Origin: Sphingomonas segetis
GTDB taxonomy: Bacteria; Pseudomonadota; Alphaproteobacteria; Sphingomonadales; Sphingomonadaceae
Reading direction: 5' to 3'
NCBI RefSeq assembly: GCF_009720245.1
Contig: NZ_WJSQ01000007.1
Location: forward strand, 1 to 34,745
DNA: 34,745 nt
The number at the start of each line of letters is the position of its first letter. Within the stretch, counting starts at the first letter, position 1. Positions 1 to 7,741 of the stretch are shown here, in pieces. The translations under genes and the position numbers were made by a program. The notes under the pieces are model-generated. The model searched no databases. It was not told the DNA's origin and saw nothing but the letters and a program-made list of their open reading frames with translations.

Positions 1-363
1 CCGGTCATTCCGCCGGTCGTCTCGGCGCCTCCGCCGCCGCCGCCTCCGCCGCCACCGCACAAGACGGTCTCGGCGCAGAGCGCCAGGGGTGATTTGCGGA
101 CCTTGTTCAGCGCTGACGACTATCCCGCTTCCGCCGCCGCGGCGGGTGCGGAAGGCACGGCCCAGGCGTCGCTGACGATCGGCGCGGACGGCCGCGTCCA
201 GTCCTGCAACCTGGTCCGCTCGACCGGCAACAGCGCGCTGGATTCCGCGACGTGCAACATCCTTCGCCGCCGCGCGAAGTTCACGCCGGCGCGCGACAGT
301 AACGGCAATGCGACCAGTGACACGATTACGACCCCGCCGATCCGGTGGCAGCTCGAAGGCTAA
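1..363 (+). CDS. tonB: TonB energy transducer, C-terminal part (5' end outside window)
   Basis: The frame is open from the first base of the window to a TAA at 361-363, so only the last 120 residues are present. It begins with a proline-rich stretch (a run of about ten prolines near residues 10-19), as expected for the periplasm-spanning linker of TonB. The rest reads as a TonB C-terminal domain: a segment with 'SLTIGADGRV', a pair of cysteines (SCNLV and ATCNIL) and 'RRAKFTPARD'. TonB carries proton-motive-force energy from ExbB/ExbD to TonB-dependent outer-membrane receptors. The exbB-exbD-exbD genes follow directly on the same strand, which supports the call. The N-terminal membrane anchor would lie upstream of the window and cannot be checked. 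Confidence 0.88.
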   Translation, partial: PVIPPVVSAPPPPPPPPPPHKTVSAQSARGDLRTLFSADDYPASAAAAGAEGTAQASLTIGADGRVQSCNLVRSTGNSALDSATCNILRRRAKFTPARDSNGNATSDTITTPPIRWQLEG

Positions 364-410
364 TCACCCGACAGGTTTTCAAGACAGGTTTTCAAAAGGA
401 AGCACGATTT

Positions 411-1229
411 ATGCAAGCAGAACAGGCAGCAGCCCAATACGGCATTGGTCCCGCGCTCGAGCAGGGCGGCATCATTGCATGGTCCGTGTTCATCATCCTC
501 GTGGGGATGTCGATCTTCTCCTTCTACATCCTGTTCACCAAGTTGATGCAGCAGCAGAAGATTATCAGCCAGGGGCGGAAGGTGCGCGCGAGCTTCTGGA
601 ACTCGCCCAGCCTTCGTGAAGCAGCCACCAAGCTCGATACGAAGAGCGCCTATCGCTCGATCGTCGACGATGCGCTGCTTGCGCAGGAGCAGCACAGCAA
701 GCTGACCGACCCGATCGACCAGCACGACTGGATGTCCAACAGCCTGGCGCGCAGCCAGGGCGCGATCGGCGCGCGTCTCGGCGAAGGCCTTGCCTTCCTC
801 GCGACCGTCGGCTCGACTGCGCCGTTCATCGGCCTGTTCGGCACCGTCGTCGGCATCTACCGCGCACTGATCAAGATCGGCTCCTCGGGCGACGCGTCGA
901 TCAACACGGTCGCCGGCCCGGTCGGTGAAGCGTTGATCATGACCGCGCTCGGCCTCGTCGTCGCGGTCCCGGCGGTGCTCGCCTACAACTGGCTCATCCG
1001 CCGCAACAAGTCGATCATGGAGGATCTGGCGGCGTTCACGAACGACCTTCACGGCTATCTGATGTCGGCGGGCATGGTTAAGCCGCGGCTCGGTGGAACG
1101 ACTGGGCCGGCAGTGAAGGGCAGCGCCCAAACGAAGTCCAGCGGCGCTCCGACGCAGCCCGGCAGCGAGCCGCTGCGCACGGGCCGGACGGCGACCGGCG
1201 CCGAGGCGACGCCGACGAACGCGAAGTAA
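411..1229 (+). CDS. exbB: ExbB / MotA-TolQ-ExbB family proton channel subunit
   Basis: Inner-membrane subunit of the TonB-ExbB-ExbD motor, 272 residues. The ATG at 411 follows an AAAGGAAG ribosome-binding site; an upstream in-frame ATG at 345 overlaps tonB and is less likely. One hydrophobic helix lies near residues 20-42 (IIAWSVFIILVG). The family core with two more helices includes 'STAPFIGLFGTVVGI' and 'GPVGEALIMTALGLVVAVPAVLAYN', which is the typical MotA/TolQ/ExbB signature. The C-terminal tail of about 35 residues is low-complexity (Gly, Thr, Ser, Pro, Lys), a common extension in this group. It sits between tonB and two exbD genes, which argues for the Ton rather than the Tol system. 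Confidence 0.93.
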   Translation: MQAEQAAAQYGIGPALEQGGIIAWSVFIILVGMSIFSFYILFTKLMQQQKIISQGRKVRASFWNSPSLREAATKLDTKSAYRSIVDDALLAQEQHSKLTDPIDQHDWMSNSLARSQGAIGARLGEGLAFLATVGSTAPFIGLFGTVVGIYRALIKIGSSGDASINTVAGPVGEALIMTALGLVVAVPAVLAYNWLIRRNKSIMEDLAAFTNDLHGYLMSAGMVKPRLGGTTGPAVKGSAQTKSSGAPTQPGSEPLRTGRTATGAEATPTNAK

Positions 1230-1240
1230 TCCGGGGCGGG

Positions 1241-1260
1241 GCCCGGCCGTTGTGCCGGGC
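1241..1260 (+). other. Short intergenic hairpin between exbB and the first exbD
   Basis: A perfect 7-base inverted repeat, GCCCGGC and GCCGGGC, encloses a 6-base loop in the 69-base gap. No T-run follows, so it is not a classic terminator. It could attenuate transcription or stabilise mRNA between exbB and exbD, but that is inference. Confidence 0.4.
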
Positions 1261-1298
1261 TTCCGCATTCCGATTAAGCCAGGAAAGAACCCAGCCGC

Positions 1299-1781
1299 AT
1301 GGCAGGACAAGTACTAGAAGACGACGACACCGCGATATCGGATATCAACGTGGTCCCGCTGACCGACGTGATGCTGGTGCTCCTGATCGTCTTCCTGATC
1401 ACCATTCCCGTTGTGGTCCAGCGCATTCCGGTGACCTTGCCGAAAGTGTCGTACGAACCGACGGTCACCAAGCCCGACAACGTCTCGCTCAGCGTCCGCG
1501 GCGGTCCGAACGGTACGTGCGAAGTTTATTGGCTGATGAAGAAGGTTGATCAGAAGGAGCTGCTGGACCTCGCCGTCAAGAAGCTCGAGGACCAGATCAA
1601 GAAGGTCGGCGGTGTCCAGAACATCACCGAAGAGAATATGCCCGAGGCGCATATCCGCGGCGATGTGAACACGCCGTACAAGTGCATCGGCGCGACCATC
1701 ATCACCATGCAGCAGGCGGGATTCCAGCGGGTCGGGTTCATTTCCCAGCCGCCGCCGAACGAAGCGGTCGCCCCGCGGTAA
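1299..1781 (+). CDS. exbD: ExbD / TolR family protein (first copy)
   Basis: Biopolymer transport subunit, 160 residues. A short cytoplasmic N-terminus is followed by 'DINVVPLTDVMLVLLIVFLIT', in which the aspartate of 'LTDVM' is the conserved membrane proton-binding residue of ExbD/TolR. The remaining 120 residues or so form the periplasmic domain. An AGGAAAG lies rather far (about 13 bases) upstream of the ATG. It is the first of two exbD genes in series after exbB, an arrangement known from sphingomonads and xanthomonads. Confidence 0.92.
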   Translation: MAGQVLEDDDTAISDINVVPLTDVMLVLLIVFLITIPVVVQRIPVTLPKVSYEPTVTKPDNVSLSVRGGPNGTCEVYWLMKKVDQKELLDLAVKKLEDQIKKVGGVQNITEENMPEAHIRGDVNTPYKCIGATIITMQQAGFQRVGFISQPPPNEAVAPR

Positions 1782-1803
1782 TGCAAGCCCAGGAGTAATC
1801 GCC

Positions 1804-2238
1804 ATGTCGATGCAAACCACCACCGACAATGATTCGGGCGAACCGATGCTCGATATCAACACGACGCCGCTGATCGACGTGATGCTGGTCCTTCTCATCA
1901 TGCTCATCATCACCATCCCGCCTCAGACCCATGCGGTGAAGCTGGACCTGCCGGTCAATACGAATGCACCGCCGCCGCCGATCGAGCCTCTGAAGAACAC
2001 GGTCGGCCTCACCGCACAGGGCCAGATCACGTGGAACGGCAACCCGATCTCGAAGGAACAGCTGCGGTCGTACCTTGAGGTGACTCAGCAGATGAACCCG
2101 GTTCCCGAGCTGCACCTGCAGCCCGACGCCACCGCGCGCTATGAACTGGTCGACGAAGTGCTGGCGATCACCAAGAAGGCCCACGTCCAGAAGATGGGCT
2201 TCGTCGGGAACGAATATTACGCGAGCGGCATTTTTTAG
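1804..2238 (+). CDS. exbD: ExbD / TolR family protein (second copy)
   Basis: Second ExbD-type subunit, 144 residues, starting 22 bases after the first with a good AGGAG ribosome-binding site. It has the same layout: 'MLDINTTPLIDVMLVLLIMLIIT' carries the conserved membrane aspartate ('LIDVM'), then a periplasmic domain with a proline-rich patch (APPPPPIEPL). The copies differ clearly outside the membrane helix, so this is an old duplication with possible division of labour. ExbD acts as a dimer, so heterodimers are possible, but nothing in the sequence shows this. An intrinsic terminator follows. Confidence 0.92.
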   Translation: MSMQTTTDNDSGEPMLDINTTPLIDVMLVLLIMLIITIPPQTHAVKLDLPVNTNAPPPPIEPLKNTVGLTAQGQITWNGNPISKEQLRSYLEVTQQMNPVPELHLQPDATARYELVDEVLAITKKAHVQKMGFVGNEYYASGIF

Positions 2239-2261
2239 ACGCGCGCGGAGCTTAGGCTTTG

Positions 2262-2293
2262 GGGCGGCTTCCGGGTTCGGGAGCCGCCCTTTT
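2262..2293 (+). terminator. Rho-independent terminator after the tonB-exbB-exbD operon
   Basis: The stem GGGCGGCT / AGCCGCCC (8 pairs, 2262-2269 and 2282-2289) is extended by CC/GG inside the loop and followed by TTTT. It lies 24 bases after the second exbD stop and before glmU, so it ends the Ton operon. Confidence 0.82.
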
Positions 2294-2328
2294 CATGTGG
2301 ATAGGATACTGGCGCTCGTCAGGGCACC

Positions 2329-3717
2329 ATGCCATTGCTCGCCGCCATGAGCGACCAGCGCCGCTTCGCCGTCGTCATCCTGGCTGCCGGGCAGGGGACG
2401 CGCATGCGTTCGGACACCCACAAGGTGCTCCACCCGATCGCGAGTCGTCCGCTGCTGCTCCACCTCCTCGACCGCGTCGATGCGCTCGGCGCCGACAAGC
2501 GCGTGGTCGTCGTCGGCAAGGGCCGGGAGCAGGTCGAGGCAGCGATCGCCGGGCGTGACGTCGCCGTGGCGTTCCAGGCGGAGCAGAAAGGCACCGGCCA
2601 TGCCGTGCAGCAAGCGGCCGAGGCGCTTGCCGGCTACGATGGGCCTGTCCTCATCCTCTACGGCGACACGCCGTTCGTGGAGGCGGAGACGCTGCGGCGC
2701 ATGCTCGACCGGCTCGACGGCGACGGTGGGCCCGGCGTGGTCGTGCTCGCATCGTGCCCGCCCGATCCGCTCAAGTACGGGCGCATCATCCTTGGCCAGG
2801 GTGACCGCATCGCCCAGATGGTCGAGTACAAGGATGCGACCGAAGAAGAGCGAGCCGTCCGCCTGTGCAATTCCGGCATGATGGCGGTGCGCGGGCGCGA
2901 CCTGTTCCGCTGGCTCGCCAAGGTCGGCAACGACAACGCCGCGGGCGAATATTATCTGCCCGACGTGGTCAACATCGCCGCCGCGGAAGGGCGCGAGGCG
3001 GTGGTCATCGAAGGCGATCCTTACGAGACCGCGGGCGTCAACAGCCGCGCCGAGCTCGCCCACCTCGAGCTCGAATGGCAGCGGCGCCGGCGCGAGCAGG
3101 TTCTCCAGGAAGGCGCGACCCTGATCGATCCCGAAAGCGTGTGGTTCGCCTACGATACGAAGCTCGGGCGCGACGTCACGGTCGAGCCGCACGTCGTCTT
3201 CGGCCCCGGGGTGGAGGTCGCGGACGGAGCCACGATCCAAGCGTTCAGCCATATCCAAGGCGCGATCGTCGGCGCCAAGGCCAGCATCGGCCCGTTCGCG
3301 CGGATCCGGCCTGGAACCCGCCTCGCCGAACGCAGCAAGGTCGGCAATTTCGTCGAGCTCAAGAAGGCGGATGTCGGCGAAGGCGCGAAGGTCAACCACT
3401 TGTCCTACATCGGCGACGCGTCGGTCGGGGCGCGCGCCAACATCGGCGCGGGGACGATCACCTGCAATTACGACGGGTTCGGCAAGTACCGCACGGAGAT
3501 TGGAGCGGGCGCGTTCATCGGCTCCAACACGGCATTGGTCGCTCCGGTCAGCATCGGCGACGGCGCGATCGTCGGCGCCGGGTCGGTGATCACGAGCGAC
3601 GTGGAGGCGGACAGCCTCGCCGTCGAGCGCAGCGAGCAAAAGGGGATCGCCGGCTGGGCCAAGCGCTTCCGCCAGCGGATGAGGCGGAAAGCGGCCGAAG
3701 AACCGCGGCCTATCTGA
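2329..3717 (+). CDS. glmU: Bifunctional GlcNAc-1-P uridyltransferase / GlcN-1-P acetyltransferase
   Basis: GlmU makes UDP-N-acetylglucosamine, the precursor of peptidoglycan and lipid A. It acetylates glucosamine-1-phosphate and then transfers UMP. The N-terminal nucleotidyltransferase half opens with 'ILAAGQGTRM' and 'KVLHPI', the nucleotide-binding loop. The C-terminal half is a left-handed beta-helix of hexapeptide repeats, with 'VNHLSYIGDA' carrying the expected catalytic His (residue 357) and 'GAGTITCNYDG'. The length of 462 residues is normal. AGGG lies just ahead of the ATG at 2329; an in-frame ATG at 2347 (MSDQRRF) fits family N-termini equally well. The gene converges with the hydrolase at 3710 and their ends overlap by 8 bases. 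Confidence 0.96.
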   Translation: MPLLAAMSDQRRFAVVILAAGQGTRMRSDTHKVLHPIASRPLLLHLLDRVDALGADKRVVVVGKGREQVEAAIAGRDVAVAFQAEQKGTGHAVQQAAEALAGYDGPVLILYGDTPFVEAETLRRMLDRLDGDGGPGVVVLASCPPDPLKYGRIILGQGDRIAQMVEYKDATEEERAVRLCNSGMMAVRGRDLFRWLAKVGNDNAAGEYYLPDVVNIAAAEGREAVVIEGDPYETAGVNSRAELAHLELEWQRRRREQVLQEGATLIDPESVWFAYDTKLGRDVTVEPHVVFGPGVEVADGATIQAFSHIQGAIVGAKASIGPFARIRPGTRLAERSKVGNFVELKKADVGEGAKVNHLSYIGDASVGARANIGAGTITCNYDGFGKYRTEIGAGAFIGSNTALVAPVSIGDGAIVGAGSVITSDVEADSLAVERSEQKGIAGWAKRFRQRMRRKAAEEPRPI

Positions 3718-4744
3718 ACTTCCGAAGGAACGCCGTCAGCTTCGCGAAGTAGGTCGCCTGGTCGTCGTACATGGCCATGTGTCCGCCGTTCGTGGCGGCG
3801 AGTTCACCGCGCGGCAGCTGCCTGGCCATCGCCGCCATGTAGCGCGGGTCCATCGTGTCGTATTTCCCTGAGATGACCAGCGTAGGGACGGTGATGCGCT
3901 TGAGGTCCGCGAACCGGTCCCATTTTTCGAGACGGCCGCTCGCGCCCATTTCACTCGGGCCCTGCATCAGCACGTACAGGTGACGATTGATGTGGCCGAA
4001 CCCGCGGTTCACCGGGTCCGGCCACTGATCGACAGGTCTACGCAGGATGTGCTGCTGATACCAGTTGGGGATGAGCAGCCCCATGTAGGCCGGGTCCTCG
4101 GTCTTGCCGGACGTCTCCATCGCCTTGATCCGCTTGAGAGCGGCCTGATCCATCTGCGGTTCGAGGACATTCTTCGCATAGACGTTGTAGGCTGGGATCG
4201 ACGCCATCATGTTCGAAATGACCAGACATTTGACCTGGTCCTGATGCGCGAGCGCATATTCGATTGCCAGGATGCCGCCCCAGCTGTGCCCCAACAGGCA
4301 GAAATTGTCCTTGTTGCCGCCGATCGCCTGCCGGACCTGGTCCACCTCGGAAACGAAGCGCGGGATCGTCCAGAGATCGTCGCCCTTCGGTTGATCGCTG
4401 AAGCCCGAGCCGAGCTGGTCGTAATAATAGTATTCGACGCCCTCCTTCGGCAGGAAGCTGTCGAATGCCTCGAAATATTCGTGGGTCGCGCCCGGCCCGC
4501 CGTGGAGCAGGAGGAGCTTCAGGCGCGGATTGTTGCCGGAGCGCTTGATCCACACGTGGAACTTGCCCTTCGGGGTCGAGATTGGGATGAGGCGAGCGCC
4601 CCCGCTCCAGGCGTCGGGATGGCCGCTGTTGTCATAATAGGATGCTGCTGCGGCCTGCTGCGCCGGAGCTTGCTTCGATGACTGATTGCATGCTGCTGCC
4701 AGGAACGAGGCCGCGCTTGCGGCCAACACCAATGTGCGCGACAT
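3710..4744 (-). CDS. Secreted lipoprotein alpha/beta hydrolase, proline iminopeptidase-like
   Basis: Predicted serine hydrolase of 344 residues, exported and lipid-anchored. The ATG at 4744 gives a short hydrophobic signal ending in 'LAAAC', a lipobox-like site with Cys19. The hydrolase domain has 'HGGPGATHEY' (the oxyanion-hole GGPG typical of prolyl aminopeptidases), the nucleophile elbow 'GHSWGG', a probable catalytic Asp in 'GKYDTMDP' and the catalytic His in 'NGGHMAM'. The family removes N-terminal proline or cleaves related amides; the substrate here is not readable. The gene sits between glmU and glmS on the opposite strand. A TTG upstream (4756) is a weaker start. Confidence 0.85.
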   Translation of the reverse strand: MSRTLVLAASAASFLAAACNQSSKQAPAQQAAAASYYDNSGHPDAWSGGARLIPISTPKGKFHVWIKRSGNNPRLKLLLLHGGPGATHEYFEAFDSFLPKEGVEYYYYDQLGSGFSDQPKGDDLWTIPRFVSEVDQVRQAIGGNKDNFCLLGHSWGGILAIEYALAHQDQVKCLVISNMMASIPAYNVYAKNVLEPQMDQAALKRIKAMETSGKTEDPAYMGLLIPNWYQQHILRRPVDQWPDPVNRGFGHINRHLYVLMQGPSEMGASGRLEKWDRFADLKRITVPTLVISGKYDTMDPRYMAAMARQLPRGELAATNGGHMAMYDDQATYFAKLTAFLRKFR

Positions 4745-4761
4745 GCCGGCCCCCAAAGCTT

Positions 4762-4778
4762 GCTATGCCAAGCATAGC
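4762..4778. promoter_or_regulatory. Inverted repeat in the divergent hydrolase-glmS promoter region
   Basis: The perfect repeat GCTATGC - CAA - GCATAGC lies between the two divergent start codons (4744 and 4817). Position and symmetry suit an operator or a 5' leader hairpin of glmS. No bound factor can be named. Confidence 0.4.
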
Positions 4779-4816
4779 GTGGCGCCGAGGCGCTTCAAAG
4801 GAGTGATGCTGGCCTA

Positions 4817-6640
4817 ATGTGCGGGATCGTCGGGATTGTCGGGAAGGGCGACGTCGCCCAGCGGCTGTTCGACGGGCTCAAGCGGCTCGAATATCGCGGC
4901 TATGACTCGGCCGGGATTTGCACGATCAGCGATGGGGAGCTCGACCGCCGCCGCGCCGAGGGCAAGCTCGACAATCTGGCGCGCGAGCTGGGCGCCCATC
5001 CGCTCCGCGGCACCACCGGCATCGCGCACACGCGCTGGGCTACGCATGGCGCGCCGACGGTCGGGAACGCGCACCCGCACATCGTCGGTCCGGTGGCGCT
5101 GGTCCACAACGGGATCATCGAGAATTTCAAGCCGCTCCGCGACGAGCTGATTGCCGAGGGGCGCACGTTCGAGAGCGAGACCGACACCGAAGTCGTCGGC
5201 CATCTCGTCGCGTGTGCGGTGGAGCGCGGCGCATCGCCGCAGGACGCGGTCGCGACCGTGCTGCCGCGACTGACCGGCGCTTTCGCGATCGCCTTCCTGT
5301 TCCGCGACCATCCCGAGCTGATCATCGGCGCGCGGCGTGGGGCGCCGCTGACGGTCGGCTACGGAGACGGCGAGAATTACCTCGGCTCGGACGCGCTGGC
5401 GGTGGCTCCGTGGACGCAACGGATCGCCTATCTCGATGAAGGCGACTGGGCGGTGGTGCGTCGGGATGCCATCGAGATTTTCGACAGCGACAATCAGCCG
5501 GCCACGCGCGAGATCGTCGAATCCGGCGCTTCGTCCGCCCCGGTCGAGAAAGGCAATTACCGCCACTACATGCAGAAGGAGATCTTCGAGCAGCCGATCG
5601 TGGTTGCCCAGACTCTGCAGAGCTACGTGCGGCCGTTCGAGGGAGAGGTGGTGCTTCCGACCGGCGACCTCGACCTCGCGAGTGTGAACCGCGTCACCAT
5701 CGTCGCCTGCGGGACGAGCTATTACGCTGGGCTGGTCGCCAAATACTGGATCGAGCAGTTCGCGCGGGTCCCGGTCGACATCGATGTGGCGAGCGAGTTC
5801 CGTTACCGGCAGCCGGTGCTTGAGCCCGGCGGGCTGGCGCTGTTCATCAGCCAGTCGGGCGAGACCGCGGACACGCTCGCGGCGCTGCGCCACGCACGCG
5901 CCGAGCAGCAGCGCATCGCTGTTGTGGTCAACGTGCCGACCAGCTCGATGGCGCGCGAGGCGGACCTGCTGCTGCCGACCCATGCCGGCCCCGAGATCGG
6001 AGTCGCCTCGACCAAGGCCTTCACCTGCCAGCTCGCCGTACTCGCGGCGCTCGCGGCGAATCTCGCGATCGCCAAGGGCCGGCTTAGCCGCGCGGAAGAA
6101 AAGGACATCGTCGCCCACCTTCAGGAAGCGCCGGCCGCGCTCAACGCCGCGCTCAACCACGATGACGAGATTGCCGCGATGGCGCACCTTGTCGCCCCTG
6201 CGCGCGACGTGCTCTATCTCGGTCGGGGTCCGGATTATCCGATGGCGCTCGAAGGCGCGCTGAAGCTCAAGGAAATCAGCTACATCCACGCCGAGGGCTA
6301 TGCGGCGGGCGAGATGAAGCACGGCCCGATCGCGCTGATCGACGACAATGTGCCGGTAATCGTTCTCGCGCCATCGGGGCCGCTGTTCGAGAAGACGGTC
6401 AGCAACATGCAGGAAGTCCGCGCTCGGGGCGGACGGATCATCCTCATCAGCGACGCGCGCGGCATCGCCGAAGCTGGCGAGGGGTGCATCGCAACGATCG
6501 AAATGCCCGAGGTGCATCCGCTGATCGCACCGCTCGTCTATGCGGTGCCGGTGCAGCTGCTCGCTTATCATGTGGCGGTGCTGAAAGGCACCGACGTCGA
6601 CCAGCCGCGCAACCTCGCGAAGAGCGTCACGGTCGAATAA
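4817..6640 (+). CDS. glmS: Glutamine-fructose-6-phosphate aminotransferase (isomerising)
   Basis: GlmS makes glucosamine-6-phosphate from fructose-6-phosphate and glutamine, the first committed step to UDP-GlcNAc. The protein begins MCGIVGIVG, so Cys2 becomes the N-terminal nucleophile of the class II glutaminase domain (residues 1 to about 220; 'LEYRGYDSAG' is the family signature). Two SIS sugar-isomerase domains follow, with 'SQSGETADT', 'STKAFTCQ' and 'HAEGYAAGEMKHGP', and the canonical ending 'DQPRNLAKSVTVE'. The length of 607 residues is normal. The start overlaps a three-codon ATG...TAA mini-ORF (4806-4817). It works with GlmU, encoded 1.1 kb upstream. Confidence 0.97.
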   Translation: MCGIVGIVGKGDVAQRLFDGLKRLEYRGYDSAGICTISDGELDRRRAEGKLDNLARELGAHPLRGTTGIAHTRWATHGAPTVGNAHPHIVGPVALVHNGIIENFKPLRDELIAEGRTFESETDTEVVGHLVACAVERGASPQDAVATVLPRLTGAFAIAFLFRDHPELIIGARRGAPLTVGYGDGENYLGSDALAVAPWTQRIAYLDEGDWAVVRRDAIEIFDSDNQPATREIVESGASSAPVEKGNYRHYMQKEIFEQPIVVAQTLQSYVRPFEGEVVLPTGDLDLASVNRVTIVACGTSYYAGLVAKYWIEQFARVPVDIDVASEFRYRQPVLEPGGLALFISQSGETADTLAALRHARAEQQRIAVVVNVPTSSMAREADLLLPTHAGPEIGVASTKAFTCQLAVLAALAANLAIAKGRLSRAEEKDIVAHLQEAPAALNAALNHDDEIAAMAHLVAPARDVLYLGRGPDYPMALEGALKLKEISYIHAEGYAAGEMKHGPIALIDDNVPVIVLAPSGPLFEKTVSNMQEVRARGGRIILISDARGIAEAGEGCIATIEMPEVHPLIAPLVYAVPVQLLAYHVAVLKGTDVDQPRNLAKSVTVE

Positions 6641-6717
6641 TTACCGCCAGTGCGCGGAAAATTAATGGAAAAGTCAAAGAGTTGCTGTATTCTCCAGCTC
6701 GGGGTGGGAGAACGATC

Positions 6718-7590
6718 ATGGCTTCGCAGCCGCTGCGAAGGGATGAGCCGAACGGCATACATGCCGACCTCGCGCATTACTGGCGCGAGGGATATGCGAT
6801 AGTCCGGGGCTTCTTCGACCGCGTCGAGCTGCAAGGAATCAGCACCGCGCTCGACCAGCTCTACGGCGAGGGCGCGGCGCACGGGCGGTGCTTCCGGCAC
6901 GGTAACCTCTTCTACAATGTCGCCCGGGCGAGCGAGGGCAGCGAACCGCTGGTGCGGATGGTGCAGTGGCCGTCCTATCATCAGCCGGTGCTCAATGCGG
7001 TGCGGCTGGACACGCGCTTCGCGGAGCTGCTCGAGCCGCTAATCGGTGGCGACCTCAAGCAGATCATCAACCAGGTCCACTGGAAGGCGCCGGGCTCGCT
7101 CGGCGATTTCGCGTGGCACCAGGACAGCCGCTTCAGGACCCCGCAATCGGCCTATCGCAACCTTGGCACCGCTTACGTTCAGACCGGTCTCGCGATCGAC
7201 CCGCACACGCCGGAGTCCGGCTGCATGCGGATCATTCCGGGCAGCCACGTGCGCGGCGACCTCGACATGGACCGCTCGAAGAAGACGCTGGGGACCGCCA
7301 TGAGTAACGACGCGCTCGAAGCCGTCGGCCATTCCGAGAATGATGCGATCGACCTGCTCCTCGAGCCCGGCGACCTGGCGTTGTGGAGCCCCTATCTGGT
7401 CCACGGGTCAGGCAAGAATTCGTCCGACCACAAGCGGCGGCTCTATATCAACGGCTACGTGCGCGCGGGCGACTGCGACCGCGGCGAGTGGGCGTTCCGG
7501 GACGGCCAGCCAGTGCGGCTTGGGCCGCGGCAGGCGCTGGTACATTTCGAACACCTCTACGAACGGCCGGGGCCGCACTGTACCGACTGA
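6718..7590 (+). CDS. Phytanoyl-CoA dioxygenase (PhyH) family protein
   Basis: Predicted Fe(II)/2-oxoglutarate-dependent oxygenase, 290 residues, starting at the ATG at 6718 (MASQPLRRDEP). A longer in-frame reading from 6484 would overlap glmS and is rejected. The iron triad is visible: 'WHQDSRF' supplies the HxD pair and 'VHGSGKNSSDHKRR' the distal His, followed by the arginines that hold 2-oxoglutarate. 'PESGCMRIIPGSH' is the usual PhyH strand. Members hydroxylate acyl-CoAs, amino acids or small metabolites; the substrate cannot be read here. It is read away from glmS after a 77-base gap and converges with the regulator at 7742. Confidence 0.85.
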   Translation: MASQPLRRDEPNGIHADLAHYWREGYAIVRGFFDRVELQGISTALDQLYGEGAAHGRCFRHGNLFYNVARASEGSEPLVRMVQWPSYHQPVLNAVRLDTRFAELLEPLIGGDLKQIINQVHWKAPGSLGDFAWHQDSRFRTPQSAYRNLGTAYVQTGLAIDPHTPESGCMRIIPGSHVRGDLDMDRSKKTLGTAMSNDALEAVGHSENDAIDLLLEPGDLALWSPYLVHGSGKNSSDHKRRLYINGYVRAGDCDRGEWAFRDGQPVRLGPRQALVHFEHLYERPGPHCTD

Positions 7591-7719
7591 TCGACCGTGC
7601 CCCGAACATGCAGATGGCACGCTTGGGCGCAGCGGCGGTTCTCAGCTGCCCGATTGCAAACCGCGCCGCCGGCCGGATTCGCAGGAGGCGATCCGCACGG
7701 CCGATCTGGTCGATGGCTT

Positions 7720-7733
7720 TTGGCACGTGCCAA
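7720..7733. promoter_or_regulatory. 14-base perfect palindrome between convergent genes
   Basis: TTGGCACGTGCCAA is its own reverse complement. It lies in the 151-base gap between the PhyH gene and the 3' end of the winged-helix regulator. As a hairpin it would have only five pairs and lacks a T-run, so a protein-binding site fits better than a terminator. I see nothing else in 7591-7741. Confidence 0.35.
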
Positions 7734-7741
7734 TTCCAGAC

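Noticed and set aside
2293-3639. 448-residue open frame antisense to glmU
   Set aside because: Shadow of glmU with no recognisable domain.
4745-4816. glmS ribozyme upstream of glmS
   Set aside because: The gap is only 72 bases, too short for the ribozyme, which is also known mainly from Gram-positive bacteria.
4814-6571. 585-residue open frame antisense to glmS
   Set aside because: Mirror of a conserved gene; Arg/Asp/His-rich composition typical of antisense translation, with no motif.
6484-6717. N-terminal extension of the PhyH-family gene into glmS
   Set aside because: The extra residues overlap the glmS coding end and contain no PhyH sequence; the ATG at 6718 gives a normal-length protein.
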